Shown piece by piece: positions 17,556 through 26,380 of a DNA stretch of 64,000 nt (position 1 is the stretch's first letter; the number at the start of each line of letters is the position of its first letter). The notes beneath the pieces are model-generated. The model was not told the DNA's origin, made no database searches, and was given only the letters and a program-made list of their open reading frames with translations. The position numbers and the translations under genes are program-made. The DNA comes from Pseudohalocynthiibacter aestuariivivens. GTDB taxonomy: Bacteria > Pseudomonadota > Alphaproteobacteria > Rhodobacterales > Rhodobacteraceae. The stretch is from assembly GCF_011040495.1 (NCBI RefSeq), contig NZ_CP049037.1, positions 806,001 through 870,000 on the forward strand, written 5' to 3'.

Positions 17556-18638
17556 TTAGCCCAGAACGCGGTCACGCTGCGAGCGGTACGCGCTTTCCGA
17601 TTTCTTGATCCAGCCCGAAGACGATTTGAGCGACGCTTGGTAGTCGTCAAAAATCTTCTTGTACAGATCGTCGCCCATGTTCTCTTCATGGACAGCCATC
17701 GAGGCTTCGCCGAACGCGTCCCAGACGGCATCGGGGAATTCCAGCGTTTTCACGCCAGCCGACTGCAGACGCTGCAACGCTGCACCGTTGTTGTTCAGGA
17801 ATTGCGCCAGGTTCCACTGGTGCGCTTCGGCCGAACCGATTTCGACGATTTTCTGATGTTCCGCCGACAGACTGTCGAACACTTCGCGGTTGCACGCAAC
17901 GCTCAGACCGGCACCCGGCTCGTGGAAACCAGCGGTGTAGTAGAACTTGGTGATCTCTTGGAAGCCAGCTTTTTCATCCGCCCAAGGGCCAATCCACTCG
18001 GTTCCGTCGATCGCACCCGAGGACAGTGCCTGATACACTTCGGAACCGGGAAGGTTCTGAACGCTCGCGCCCAGCTTGCCTAGCGCCTTGCCGCCCAGAC
18101 CCGGCATCCGGAATTTCAGACCGTTAAAGTCTTCGGGACCGTTGATTTCCTTAGCGAACCAACCGCCCGCCTGCGCGCCGGTGTTGCCACCGAGGAAGGA
18201 TTTCAGGCCAAAGATTTCGCCCAGTTCATCATGCAGCGCCATACCGTTGCCATGATAGTACCAGTTGGCCAGTTCCTGCGCGGTCATGCCGAACGGCACC
18301 GAGGTGAAGAACGCATACCCGGGATGCTGACCGACAAAATAGTAGTCCGCGCCGTGGTACATGTCCGCCTGACCCGAGGTCACAGCGTCAAACACTTCGA
18401 ACGCGCCAACCAGCTCGCCTGCGGCTTTCACGTCCACAGTCAGGCTGCCGCCCGACATTTGGGTGATGTTGTCGGCCGCGCGCTGCGCTGCGTCGAACAC
18501 GCCTGCCAGACCACGACCCCAAGTGGTGACCATGGTCAGCGTGCGGTTGCCCTGCGCATAGGCCGGAGCAGCCAGCGATGTCGCGGCGGCAGCAGTGCCG
18601 CCAAGTGCGGAATTCTTCAGAAAAGAACGACGATCCAT
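17556..18638 (-). CDS. dctP: TRAP transporter substrate-binding protein
   Basis: 360 residues with a Tat-type signal (MDRRSFLKNSALGG, cleavage near APAYAQG) and the DctP fold: LTMVTTWGRGLAG, then GLKFRMPGLGGKALGKLGA with the Arg that binds carboxylates, and GAIDGTEWIGPWAD. A carboxylate ligand, such as an organic or keto acid, is likely; the exact one is not readable. GGGAGG precedes the ATG at 18638. First gene of dctP-Q-M and divergent from a sensor kinase. Confidence 0.9.
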   Translation of the reverse strand: MDRRSFLKNSALGGTAAAATSLAAPAYAQGNRTLTMVTTWGRGLAGVFDAAQRAADNITQMSGGSLTVDVKAAGELVGAFEVFDAVTSGQADMYHGADYYFVGQHPGYAFFTSVPFGMTAQELANWYYHGNGMALHDELGEIFGLKSFLGGNTGAQAGGWFAKEINGPEDFNGLKFRMPGLGGKALGKLGASVQNLPGSEVYQALSSGAIDGTEWIGPWADEKAGFQEITKFYYTAGFHEPGAGLSVACNREVFDSLSAEHQKIVEIGSAEAHQWNLAQFLNNNGAALQRLQSAGVKTLEFPDAVWDAFGEASMAVHEENMGDDLYKKIFDDYQASLKSSSGWIKKSESAYRSQRDRVLG

Positions 18639-18863
18639 ATGAGTATATCCTCCCAGATCAGTGATGCGCACTCGGTTCGTTGCCGGCGCGCGGATCGTTG
18701 CAAGTGGCGACACACTAACGCCACGTCGCTTGCAATGGAATACCGACTACTGCGTAGATAATCAGCATATTCGCAATCAACCCGAACAGACCTGCCCGGT
18801 TTGCAAGCGATCTGCACACCATCGGGCTGGGCAGCGCGCGCGATTCGCGTATAACGATTCGTC

Positions 18864-20279
18864 ATGCGACGTTTCACAGACCGCCTCTGGCGGAACTACG
18901 GCCAAAAGCTGTTTTTGACAGCCACGCTCCCTCTGCTTTTGGCGGTGGTGGTCATCTCAGTGCTGGTCACGCTGCAATCGCGCCATCTGGCCGAGCGCGA
19001 GATCGCGACGTTGGAACGCCAGTTGATCGAAGCCAAGCGGGCAGAACTCAAAAATTACCTGTCGCTTGCCCGGACCGCATTCGTCAACAATTACGGGCGC
19101 GCTGCCCCTGACGACGCCGAGGCGATGCTGGCCGTGACGCGCATTCTGTCCAGCATGATCTATGGCACCGATGGGTATTTCTTTGTCTACGACTATGACG
19201 GCAACAATCTGGTCAGCCCCCGCTACACCAGTCAGATTGGCCGCAACTGGATGGGGCTAACCGACGCGAACGGCATCGACATCACCAACACGTTGATTGC
19301 GCAGGCGCGCTCGGGCAGCGGTTATCACACCTATGACTGGCCACGCCCCAGCACCGGAGAGCCGGGTCGCATGGTCGCCTATGTGATCGGCCTACAGGAT
19401 TGGCGCTGGGTCGTGGGAACGGGGGTGTTCATTGACGATGTCCTCGCCACGGTTGCCGCATCCCGCGCCGAGGTAGAGGCGCGCGTACAGCGCACATTCC
19501 TCTACATCGGCGGTCTTACCCTCATCGCGCTGCTGGTTGTCTTTACCTCCGGGCTGTTCATCACCATCCGAGAACGCCGCCTCGCCGATGCCAAGCTGAA
19601 GGCCCTGACCCAGCGCGTGTTCGACGCGCAGGAAGAAGAGCGTGGCCGGGTTGCGCGCGAACTGCATGACGGCATCAGCCAGATCCTTGTAGGTATCCGT
19701 TACGCGCTCGATATGGCGCGGCGGAGATTGGAAATTGGGGATGCGCGGGCGGCGGAAGACCTGAACAAGGGCATCACCCACCTTGCCGGTGCGATCCAGG
19801 AGGTCCGAAGGATCAGTCGCGATCTGCGCCCCGGCACACTGGACGATCTTGGCCTTGGCCCTGCCCTCAATGCTCTGATCGAGGAATTCGGCAGACGGAC
19901 CGGCATCGCGACCGAATTCCAGACAGCAGTTTTTCGAAACCGTCTGGATGATGAGGCCAAGACTGCCCTCTACCGCGTCGCTCAGGAGGCGTTGACCAAC
20001 GTCGAGCGCCACTCGGGCGCGGGCCGTGTCACCCTCGACGCGCGCGGCCATAATCGCGGCGCAACGCTGCGCATTACCGACGATGGCATCGGCATTGATC
20101 CTGCGCAAAGCGCGCCCACAGGTCTGGGTCTACGCAATATGCAGGAGCGGATCGAACAACTGGATGGCACGCTGCGCATTTTGTCGTCACGCAGTGGCAC
20201 CGTGATCGAGGCAACCGTACCACTCAGCCACATGCTCGGTCCGCAAAACAAAGAAGAAACCACAAAGGCAAGCGCATGA
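18864..20279 (+). CDS. Cache-domain sensor histidine kinase (NarL-type partner)
   Basis: 471 residues: membrane helix ~15-37, periplasmic single Cache-like domain ~38-208 (GTDGYFFVYDYDGNNLVSP, WRWVVGTGVFIDDV), second helix ~211-234, then HisKA_3 with phosphoacceptor H268 in ARELHDGISQ and a HATPase with TDDGIGI and GLGLRNMQER. Divergent from the TRAP operon, so it probably senses the TRAP substrate or a related organic acid outside the cytoplasmic membrane. Its stop overlaps the response-regulator start (ATGA). Confidence 0.88.
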   Translation: MRRFTDRLWRNYGQKLFLTATLPLLLAVVVISVLVTLQSRHLAEREIATLERQLIEAKRAELKNYLSLARTAFVNNYGRAAPDDAEAMLAVTRILSSMIYGTDGYFFVYDYDGNNLVSPRYTSQIGRNWMGLTDANGIDITNTLIAQARSGSGYHTYDWPRPSTGEPGRMVAYVIGLQDWRWVVGTGVFIDDVLATVAASRAEVEARVQRTFLYIGGLTLIALLVVFTSGLFITIRERRLADAKLKALTQRVFDAQEEERGRVARELHDGISQILVGIRYALDMARRRLEIGDARAAEDLNKGITHLAGAIQEVRRISRDLRPGTLDDLGLGPALNALIEEFGRRTGIATEFQTAVFRNRLDDEAKTALYRVAQEALTNVERHSGAGRVTLDARGHNRGATLRITDDGIGIDPAQSAPTGLGLRNMQERIEQLDGTLRILSSRSGTVIEATVPLSHMLGPQNKEETTKASA

Positions 20280-20938
20280 CCAAATCCACCTCTTCCGTCG
20301 CCCCCGCCCGCGTCGTGATCGTCGACGATCACCCGATGGTGGCCGAGGGTGTCGAGGCGATCCTGCAAACCTATGATGACATTGACGTTATTGCGACGCT
20401 GTCGGATGGCCGCCAGATCATCGAGCAGGTCGAGGCACTTGATCCAGATGTGATCTTGCTCGACCTGAACATGCCCGGTATCGGCGGGCTCAGTACCACC
20501 GAAATCATTCTGGAGCGCCGCCCCGAAACTCGCATCCTGATCCTCAGCATGCACGACAGCCCCGAATACATCTCCTCCGCACTCAGCCACGGCGCCGTCG
20601 GCTATGTGCTGAAAGATGTGCCCACGGACGAGATCAAACATGCCATCGACGTCGTCATGACCGGTCAGCGCTACTTGTGTACCGGTGCGCAAGGCTCGCT
20701 CACGCCCTCTGGCGACGGAGCGCGCGAACAACTGACAAACCGCGAACAGACCATCCTGCTGCAATTGGCTCAGGGCAAGTCGAACAAGGCCGTGGCGAGC
20801 GCGCTTGATATCTCGGTACGCACCGTCGAAACCCACCGCGCCAACATCAAGCGCAAGCTCGGCATCAGCTCTACAGCCGGATTGACCCGATACGCTATGG
20901 AACACGGCGTTCTTCAAGGCACCGGAGTACAGCTCTAG
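20276..20938 (+). CDS. NarL/LuxR-family response regulator
   Basis: 220 residues: receiver domain with phosphorylation site D63 (VILLDLNMPG), Asp17/Asp18 acidic pocket (VIVDDHP), then a GerE/LuxR helix-turn-helix at ~150-215 (LTNREQTILLQLAQGKSNKAVASAL, split by the usual turn). It overlaps the kinase gene by four bases. The likely target is the divergent dctPQM promoter in the ~225-bp gap. Confidence 0.9.
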   Translation: MTKSTSSVAPARVVIVDDHPMVAEGVEAILQTYDDIDVIATLSDGRQIIEQVEALDPDVILLDLNMPGIGGLSTTEIILERRPETRILILSMHDSPEYISSALSHGAVGYVLKDVPTDEIKHAIDVVMTGQRYLCTGAQGSLTPSGDGAREQLTNREQTILLQLAQGKSNKAVASALDISVRTVETHRANIKRKLGISSTAGLTRYAMEHGVLQGTGVQL

Positions 20939-21041
20939 CCAGTATGTCCCCTGTCCGCACACTGATCATACGCGCCAGATGACAACTCCGCCGACGACAG
21001 CCGCAGGACATGCCGTGGCAAAGGATGACTGGGGGCAGCCC

Positions 21042-22934
21042 CTACCCGACCAACCCGCCATCAGAGCGGGTCACTGCAATCACAGCCGAGCGCGGTAACT
21101 TGCCCTCGCCATCTGGGAACGGTGCAGCCGGGTGTTGAATGCCCACGAACATGGCGCGACGATCCGCCGACCACGTCAGCCCGGTCACCTCACAGCCCTT
21201 CGGCCCGGTCAGGAACCGCGCGATTTCACCGGTGACCGGATCGCCCGCCAGCATCTGATTGTTGCCCATGCCTGCAAACTCGCCATCATTGCTGTCATCA
21301 CCATCGGTCTGGATCCACAACAATCCGGCACTGTCGAACACCATCCCGTCGGGTGAGTTGAACATGTTGCCCACGGTCACGTTGTCCGACCCGCCATAGA
21401 CATTGTCGTACACTTCCGGATTACCGGCCATCACGTATAGGTCCCACTCGAACCCATCAGCGCCGTGGTCTTCGTTCACAGGGCGCCAGCGCACGATCTG
21501 GCCGTATATGTTGCTCTGACGCGGGTTGGGGCCATTGACCGACGTATCGTCGCCACCGGCGTTCGGTTTTACGCCCCGGTTCTTGTTGTTGGTCAGACAG
21601 CAATATGCCTCATTGGCGTGAGGGTTGACCGCGATCCATTCGGGACGGTCCATCGTCGTCGCCCCGACGGCAGAGGCCGCGATGCGGGCAAAGATCAGGA
21701 TCTCGGCCGCGCTCATCATACCAGTGGTTTCCGGCATCAGCGCGCGCCATTCACCCGTGCCGTCCTCATTGAACTTGGCGACAGAAAGCGTGCCATTGTC
21801 CAGCAATCCTTCGGTGCTGCCGCCGGGCACGTAGGCCCCGCTTGAAACAAATCGATACAGGAACTCACCCCGCTCGTCGTCGCCCATGTAAATCACCACA
21901 CGCCCATCCGGGGCCAGAACAACGGCGGCGTTCTCATGTTTGAAACGTCCAAGCCCCGTACGCTTGACCGGATTTGCGTCAGGGTTTGCCGGGTCGATCT
22001 CGACCACCCAGCCCACGCGATGCGGCTCGTTCGGGGTTACGCTGGTATCGAACCGCTCGTCCCATTTGTGATAATCGTACCCCCAGCCGTCTGTGCCGAT
22101 CCCGTAGCGTTCATAACCGTCCTGCACCATGGCCGGATAGGTCGCGTCGGTATCTGTCGCACCAAAGTAGCCGTTAAAGTTTTCCTCGCATGTCAGATAG
22201 GTGCCCCACGGCGTTTTGCCGGATCCACAGTTGTTCATCGTCCCCAGAGCCAGCACGCCCTCAGGATCGGCTTGGGTCTGCATCAGGGCATGTCCGGCGG
22301 CAGGTCCGGCGATCTCTATCGGCGTCAGATGGGTGATACGCCGGTTTAAGGGGCTATCCTGCACGATCTGCCAACCGCTCTCGCCGCGCGCAATCTCGAT
22401 CACGGCGACGCCTTGCAGCTTTTGCAGCTTCTTCACGTCCTGCGCGTCGCGAGGCGTTCCGCCTGTTGCCTGCGGCAGGTTTACTTTGCGGTTGGCGTAT
22501 TCGTGATTGACGACCAAGACCTGCCTGTCGCCCACCACGAACATCTCCATCCCATCGGTGTTTTCGCCAAATACCCGATCGGTATAATCCGCCGCGCCGC
22601 CTGTGGCGTGATCGAATGCCGGAACGTCGGAATACAGCGGATCACCCCAGCGCGCCACGATCTGCCACTCGTATCCATCGGGCACATGCACCCTGGCATC
22701 AGTCTGTAATCCAATCGGCTCAAAGGCGAACCCCGAGGTTTCCATCGCCCGAGCTGCCCCCGGCATCATCCCCATCGCAGCCGCGCCAGACCCAAAAGCA
22801 ACCAGCCCGCTGACGAACCCGCGGCGCGACAGCGCGGCGTCGACCACACGATCAAACTCGGTAACATCGGGTCGCGGGTCGTTCAATTCATCCCAATCAT
22901 CGGCGGAAATCTGGTTCAGGTCGATCGAACACAT
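21042..22934 (-). CDS. phoX: PhoX-family secreted phosphatase/phosphohydrolase
   Basis: 630 residues, the usual size. The Tat motif SRRGFV lies at 36-41, followed by a hydrophobic run and ARA cleavage near 63, so the signal follows an unusual hydrophilic N-terminus. Typical PhoX (DUF839) blocks follow: VVNHEYANRK, TMNNCGSGKTPWGTYLTCEEN, VGWVVEIDP, RFKHENAA and NMFNSPDGMVFD. PhoX enzymes are Ca/Fe phosphomonoesterases that free phosphate in the periplasm. AAGGAG precedes the ATG at 22934. No Pho box was identified. Confidence 0.88.
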   Translation of the reverse strand: MCSIDLNQISADDWDELNDPRPDVTEFDRVVDAALSRRGFVSGLVAFGSGAAAMGMMPGAARAMETSGFAFEPIGLQTDARVHVPDGYEWQIVARWGDPLYSDVPAFDHATGGAADYTDRVFGENTDGMEMFVVGDRQVLVVNHEYANRKVNLPQATGGTPRDAQDVKKLQKLQGVAVIEIARGESGWQIVQDSPLNRRITHLTPIEIAGPAAGHALMQTQADPEGVLALGTMNNCGSGKTPWGTYLTCEENFNGYFGATDTDATYPAMVQDGYERYGIGTDGWGYDYHKWDERFDTSVTPNEPHRVGWVVEIDPANPDANPVKRTGLGRFKHENAAVVLAPDGRVVIYMGDDERGEFLYRFVSSGAYVPGGSTEGLLDNGTLSVAKFNEDGTGEWRALMPETTGMMSAAEILIFARIAASAVGATTMDRPEWIAVNPHANEAYCCLTNNKNRGVKPNAGGDDTSVNGPNPRQSNIYGQIVRWRPVNEDHGADGFEWDLYVMAGNPEVYDNVYGGSDNVTVGNMFNSPDGMVFDSAGLLWIQTDGDDSNDGEFAGMGNNQMLAGDPVTGEIARFLTGPKGCEVTGLTWSADRRAMFVGIQHPAAPFPDGEGKLPRSAVIAVTRSDGGLVG

Positions 22935-23085
22935 GGCTGGCTCCTTTGCGGGCATGGGGGAATCGTCGTTCGCCCGGAATATGCGCGCGTCCTGTAACAG
23001 CCCGACGTCACCCTGCCAGACACGGAGTTGCGCAACAAATGCAAAGTTTTTCGCCCCCGCGCGACATTTTATAGGCAATTGTCGC

Positions 23086-23114
23086 TTGACGGTTTCTGAC
23101 CGCGCCAATAATGT
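23086..23114 (+). promoter_or_regulatory. Predicted sigma70 promoter of ilvBN
   Basis: A -35 box TTGACG (23086-23091), 17-base spacer, and -10 box TAATGT (23109-23114). Transcription would begin near 23121, just ahead of the GAGGAG site of the leader peptide. Spacing and position relative to the attenuator make this a confident prediction. Confidence 0.65.
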
Positions 23115-23144
23115 CGCCGCCACGCAGCATGAGGAGCGCCCACC

Positions 23145-23192
23145 GTGGCCCAACTAGTCGTAGTCGTAGGCAAATGGCGCATGGGCCGGTAA
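23145..23192 (+). CDS. ilvB leader peptide (Leu/Val-rich, attenuator)
   Basis: A 15-codon frame starting GTG and encoding MAQLVVVVGKWRMGR, with one Leu and four consecutive Val codons at residues 4-8. GAGGAG lies nine bases before the GTG. The stop codon falls in the loop of the antiterminator hairpin. Stalling at Val or Leu codons when their tRNAs are uncharged would leave the 23176-23185 arm free. This is the classical arrangement of enterobacterial ilv leaders, seen here in an alphaproteobacterium. Confidence 0.8.
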   Translation: MAQLVVVVGKWRMGR

Positions 23193-23242
23193 CGGACACC
23201 ATAACGGTACCCCATGCGCCCCCGAATTTCGGGGGCTTTTTT
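23176..23242 (+). promoter_or_regulatory. ilvBN transcription attenuator (antiterminator plus terminator)
   Basis: Antiterminator: GGCGCATGGG (23176-23185) pairs perfectly with CCCATGCGCC (23211-23220). Terminator: GCCCCCGA (23218-23225) pairs with TCGGGGGC (23229-23236), loop ATT, then six T (23237-23242). The arms share bases 23218-23220, so the two stems exclude each other. A ribosome that reaches the leader stop at 23190-23192 covers the first arm and permits termination. Confidence 0.82.
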
Positions 23243-23286
23243 ATGCGCGAGACAAATAAGATGAATGTCATAAACGGAGCAAAACG

Positions 23287-25041
23287 ATGACACGTCAGAT
23301 GACCGGAGCGAAAATGGTGGTTCAGGCCCTTAAGGATCAGGGCGTGGACGTCGTATTCGGATACCCCGGAGGCGCGGTTCTACCGATTTATGACGAAGTT
23401 TTCCAACAAAACGACATCCGCCACATACTGGTGCGCCACGAACAAGGTGCCGTACACGCCGCCGAAGGCTACGCACGTTCCACGGGCAAGCCGGGCGTCG
23501 TGCTGGTGACTTCTGGCCCCGGTGCCACCAATGCCGTGACCGGACTGACCGATGCGCTCTTGGACAGCATTCCGATCGTCGTGCTGACAGGTCAGGTGCC
23601 GACATTCATGATCGGTTCGGACGCGTTTCAAGAGGCCGATACTGTTGGCATCACGCGTCCCTGCACGAAACATAACTGGCTGGTCAAGGACACCGAGAAT
23701 CTGTCGGGCATCATTCACGAGGCATTCCACGTCGCCACCGCTGGCCGCCCCGGTCCGGTACTGGTGGACATCCCGAAGGACGTGCAGTTTGCCAGCGCCA
23801 CCTACACCGCGCCGCAAAAGATACGCACGAGCCACTATCAACCGCAGGTCAAGGGTGACATGGAGGCCATTACCGAACTGGTCGCAGCCCTGGAGACTGC
23901 CAAACGCCCGGTATTCTATACCGGCGGTGGCGTGATCAATTCCGGCCCCGCTGCCAGTCAGCTCCTGCGCGAGCTGGTCGAGGCGACAGGCGTACCAATC
24001 ACCTCGACACTGATGGGCCTCGGTGCCTATCCCGCCAGTGGAAAACACTGGTTGGGGATGCTCGGCATGCATGGCCTCTACGAAGCGAACATGGCGATGC
24101 ACGATTGCGATCTGATGATCAATGTCGGCGCGCGTTTTGACGACCGGATCACCGGACGCCTCGATGCATTCTCGCCCGGTTCGGTGAAGGCCCATATCGA
24201 CATTGATCCATCTTCGATCAACAAGGTAATCAAAGCCGATATTCCGATCGTGGGTGACGTGGCCCATGTGCTTGAGGATTTGCTCAAAGTCTGGAAGGCG
24301 CGCGGCCGCAAGGTCAACCGTGAGGCGCTGAACAAGTGGACTGCCAAGATCGACGAATGGCGCAAGATCGATTGTCTGGCATTCAAGCAGACTGGCAAAG
24401 TCATCAAGCCACAGCATGCGCTCGCCCGGCTAGAAGCACTGACCAAGGACCACGACCGCTATATCTGTACCGAAGTTGGCCAACATCAGATGTGGGCGGC
24501 GCAGTATCTGGGTTTTGAGGATCCGAACCGCTGGATGACGTCGGGCGGTCTTGGGACGATGGGCTATGGTTTCCCGTCCTCTATCGGTGTGCAGATGGCC
24601 CACCCAGAGGCGCTGGTGGTCAATGTCGCTGGCGAGGCAAGCTGGCTGATGAACATGCAGGAAATGGGCACAGCCGTTCAGTTCCGCCTGCCGGTCAAGC
24701 AGTTCATCCTGAACAATGAACGTCTTGGCATGGTACGCCAGTGGCAGGAATTGCTGCATGGTGAGCGGTATTCGCACAGCTGGTCCGAGGCGCTGCCCGA
24801 TTTCGTCAAGCTGGCCGAGGCGTTCGGTGCCAAGGGCATCAAATGCGACGACCCGGCCGATCTCGATGATGCGATCATGGAAATGATCAATCACGACGGC
24901 CCGGTGATTTTTGATTGTCTGGTGGAAAAGCACGAAAACTGCTTCCCGATGATCCCGTCAGGCGAGCCGCACAACAAAATGCTGCTGGGCGAAGCCTCCA
25001 CCAAGGACGCCATCGGCTCCAAAGGTGCGGTGATGGTGTGA
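23287..25041 (+). CDS. ilvB: Acetolactate synthase large subunit
   Basis: 584 residues, ThDP-dependent. N-terminal FGYPGGAVLPIYDE with the catalytic Glu in VRHEQGAVHAAEGYARSTG, FAD-binding middle domain, and C-terminal ThDP region (TSGGLGTMGYGFPSSIGVQ; the usual GDG is GEASWLMNMQE, retaining Asn and Met of the motif). It condenses pyruvate, or pyruvate with 2-ketobutyrate, in Val/Leu/Ile synthesis. Controlled by the upstream attenuator; the small subunit follows after a repeat-containing gap. Confidence 0.95.
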   Translation: MTRQMTGAKMVVQALKDQGVDVVFGYPGGAVLPIYDEVFQQNDIRHILVRHEQGAVHAAEGYARSTGKPGVVLVTSGPGATNAVTGLTDALLDSIPIVVLTGQVPTFMIGSDAFQEADTVGITRPCTKHNWLVKDTENLSGIIHEAFHVATAGRPGPVLVDIPKDVQFASATYTAPQKIRTSHYQPQVKGDMEAITELVAALETAKRPVFYTGGGVINSGPAASQLLRELVEATGVPITSTLMGLGAYPASGKHWLGMLGMHGLYEANMAMHDCDLMINVGARFDDRITGRLDAFSPGSVKAHIDIDPSSINKVIKADIPIVGDVAHVLEDLLKVWKARGRKVNREALNKWTAKIDEWRKIDCLAFKQTGKVIKPQHALARLEALTKDHDRYICTEVGQHQMWAAQYLGFEDPNRWMTSGGLGTMGYGFPSSIGVQMAHPEALVVNVAGEASWLMNMQEMGTAVQFRLPVKQFILNNERLGMVRQWQELLHGERYSHSWSEALPDFVKLAEAFGAKGIKCDDPADLDDAIMEMINHDGPVIFDCLVEKHENCFPMIPSGEPHNKMLLGEASTKDAIGSKGAVMV

Positions 25042-25044
25042 TCC

Positions 25045-25103
25045 GTAGGGCGGGTGTCATACCCGCCCTTCCAATTTTCGTAAGGTGGGCTTCAGCCTAC
25101 CAC
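25045..25103. repeat. Two REP-like palindromic units inside ilvBN
   Basis: Unit 1: GTAGG then GGGCGGGT (25048-25055) / ACCCGCCC (25061-25068). Unit 2: GGTGGGC TTCA GCCTACC with one mismatch (25084-25101), also preceded by GTA. Both share the GTAGGsyGGG-type head with a third copy at 37803-37825. They fill most of the 89-bp ilvB-ilvN gap and would form hairpins in the mRNA. Confidence 0.6.
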
Positions 25104-25130
25104 CCCGACAAAGTATAAAGGACGCCGAAA

Positions 25131-25691
25131 ATGTCCCCGCTAAAAATCAAAAAAGGCGCGACAAAACACTCCGCCTACAATCTACGCCCCACCTTCTCTG
25201 ACGTTGAAGAAAGCCACACGCTGGCGGTTATCGTCGACAACGAGGCCGGCGTGCTGGCACGGGTGATCGGCCTCTTCTCGGGTCGTGGCTATAACATCGA
25301 CAGCCTGACCGTCGCCGAGATCGATCACGAAGGCCACACCAGCCGCATCACCATCGTCACCACCGGCACACCGCAGGTGATCGAACAGATCAAGGCACAG
25401 CTGGGCCGCATCGTGCCCGTCCACGAGGTCCATGATCTGACGGTCGAGGGGCGCTCGGTCGAACGGGAACTGGCGCTGCTCAAGGTGGAGGGCAAGGACG
25501 AGAAACGCGTGGAAGCCCTGCGTCTGGCGGATATCTTTCGCGCCAACGTGGTCGACAGCACGCTTGACAGCTTCGTGTTTGAAATCACCGGCACGCCAGC
25601 CAAGATCGACGCCTTTGCCGACCTCATGCGCCCTCTGGGCCTGTCGGACATCGCCCGCACCGGCGTCGCCGCCCTGCCCCGCGGCATCTGA
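25131..25691 (+). CDS. ilvN: Acetolactate synthase small (regulatory) subunit
   Basis: 186 residues. N-terminal ACT domain (HTLAVIVDNEAGVLARVIGLFSG, RGYNIDSLTVAE) that binds valine for feedback inhibition, and the C-terminal ALS_ss domain (ELALLKVEG, ADIFRANVVD). The length matches the IlvH-type long form, so ilvH is an equally good name. Co-transcribed with ilvB and followed by a strong stem-loop. Confidence 0.93.
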   Translation: MSPLKIKKGATKHSAYNLRPTFSDVEESHTLAVIVDNEAGVLARVIGLFSGRGYNIDSLTVAEIDHEGHTSRITIVTTGTPQVIEQIKAQLGRIVPVHEVHDLTVEGRSVERELALLKVEGKDEKRVEALRLADIFRANVVDSTLDSFVFEITGTPAKIDAFADLMRPLGLSDIARTGVAALPRGI

Positions 25692-25705
25692 GCGGCAAGA
25701 ATGAG

Positions 25706-25734
25706 ATACGCGGGGTAATCTCTACCCCGCGTAT
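25706..25734. terminator. Stem-loop terminator after ilvN
   Basis: ATACGCGGGGTA (25706-25717) pairs perfectly with TACCCCGCGTAT (25723-25734), loop of five. It lies 14 bp past the ilvN stop, before the convergent gene at 25775. No long T run follows, but stability and position argue for a bidirectional terminator. Confidence 0.6.
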
Positions 25735-25774
25735 TCATCATACATCATTTATCTGTATCGGACGGCTGTGCGCC

Positions 25775-26158
25775 TCAGGCGATTTCAGCGCAGCGTTGCG
25801 TGCGGAAGGGCACCACGTTGCTCAGGCTCGCATCGCCCGTGGCCACCGACGTGGCCGACGGCAAATCCGTACTGGTGTCGGGCAGCGCACCAGCATTTAT
25901 GCCCGCCTGCATCAGCGCGCGACTCAGGGTCGGGTGGCTTTCTTGTGCGACCAGACTGGGGGCTCTGGCCAAACGCATTTCACCGCCCTCACACAGATCA
26001 AACGCCACCATATCACCGGCCTTGATACGGCTCGCGGCGCCAGCATCGCTGCCTTGGCCCCGATAAAACGCCAGATCTCCATGGTCCTCGCACCAGATCA
26101 CGGCCCGATCCTGAGCCTGATCACTCCAAAGAACGACACCGTGCATTTTTCCGCGCAT
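25775..26158 (-). CDS. Conserved hypothetical protein, 127 residues
   Basis: Begins MRGKMHGVVLWSDQAQDRAV at an ATG preceded by GGGGG; an in-frame opening to 26215 lacks such a site. The N-terminal ~70 residues (GVVLWSDQAQDRAVIWCEDH, GDMVAFDL) have alternating hydrophobics and a G-x-V-x-W start reminiscent of a cold-shock/OB fold, but this is only a resemblance. The C-terminal part is low in features. No signal or membrane segment. I cannot assign a function. Confidence 0.55.
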   Translation of the reverse strand: MRGKMHGVVLWSDQAQDRAVIWCEDHGDLAFYRGQGSDAGAASRIKAGDMVAFDLCEGGEMRLARAPSLVAQESHPTLSRALMQAGINAGALPDTSTDLPSATSVATGDASLSNVVPFRTQRCAEIA

Positions 26159-26272
26159 GTTTCCCCCGATCTGTAACATGTCCATACAAACCAGCATGTC
26201 GTGCATCGCAGACAAGGAACATGATCAATTCCGCGTCCACCGAAGCCCATTTGTGTCAACATGGTAAAAAAA

Positions 26273-26290
26273 TGACGCTAAATAGCGTCA
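26273..26290. promoter_or_regulatory. 18-bp palindrome TGACGCTA-AA-TAGCGTCA
   Basis: A perfect inverted repeat, eight-base arms with a two-base centre, 91 bp upstream of the XRE-type regulator and about 115 bp from the divergent gene at 26158. The symmetry and length are those of a dimeric repressor operator; autoregulation by the adjacent helix-turn-helix protein is the simplest idea. Confidence 0.55.
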
Positions 26291-26380
26291 GCACCCGTGA
26301 CAGTTGCAAAGAAACGTGATGCAATGCTCCGAAAGGGGCATTTGGGGGCGCTCAGACATGTATACACCTGACCGGATTCG

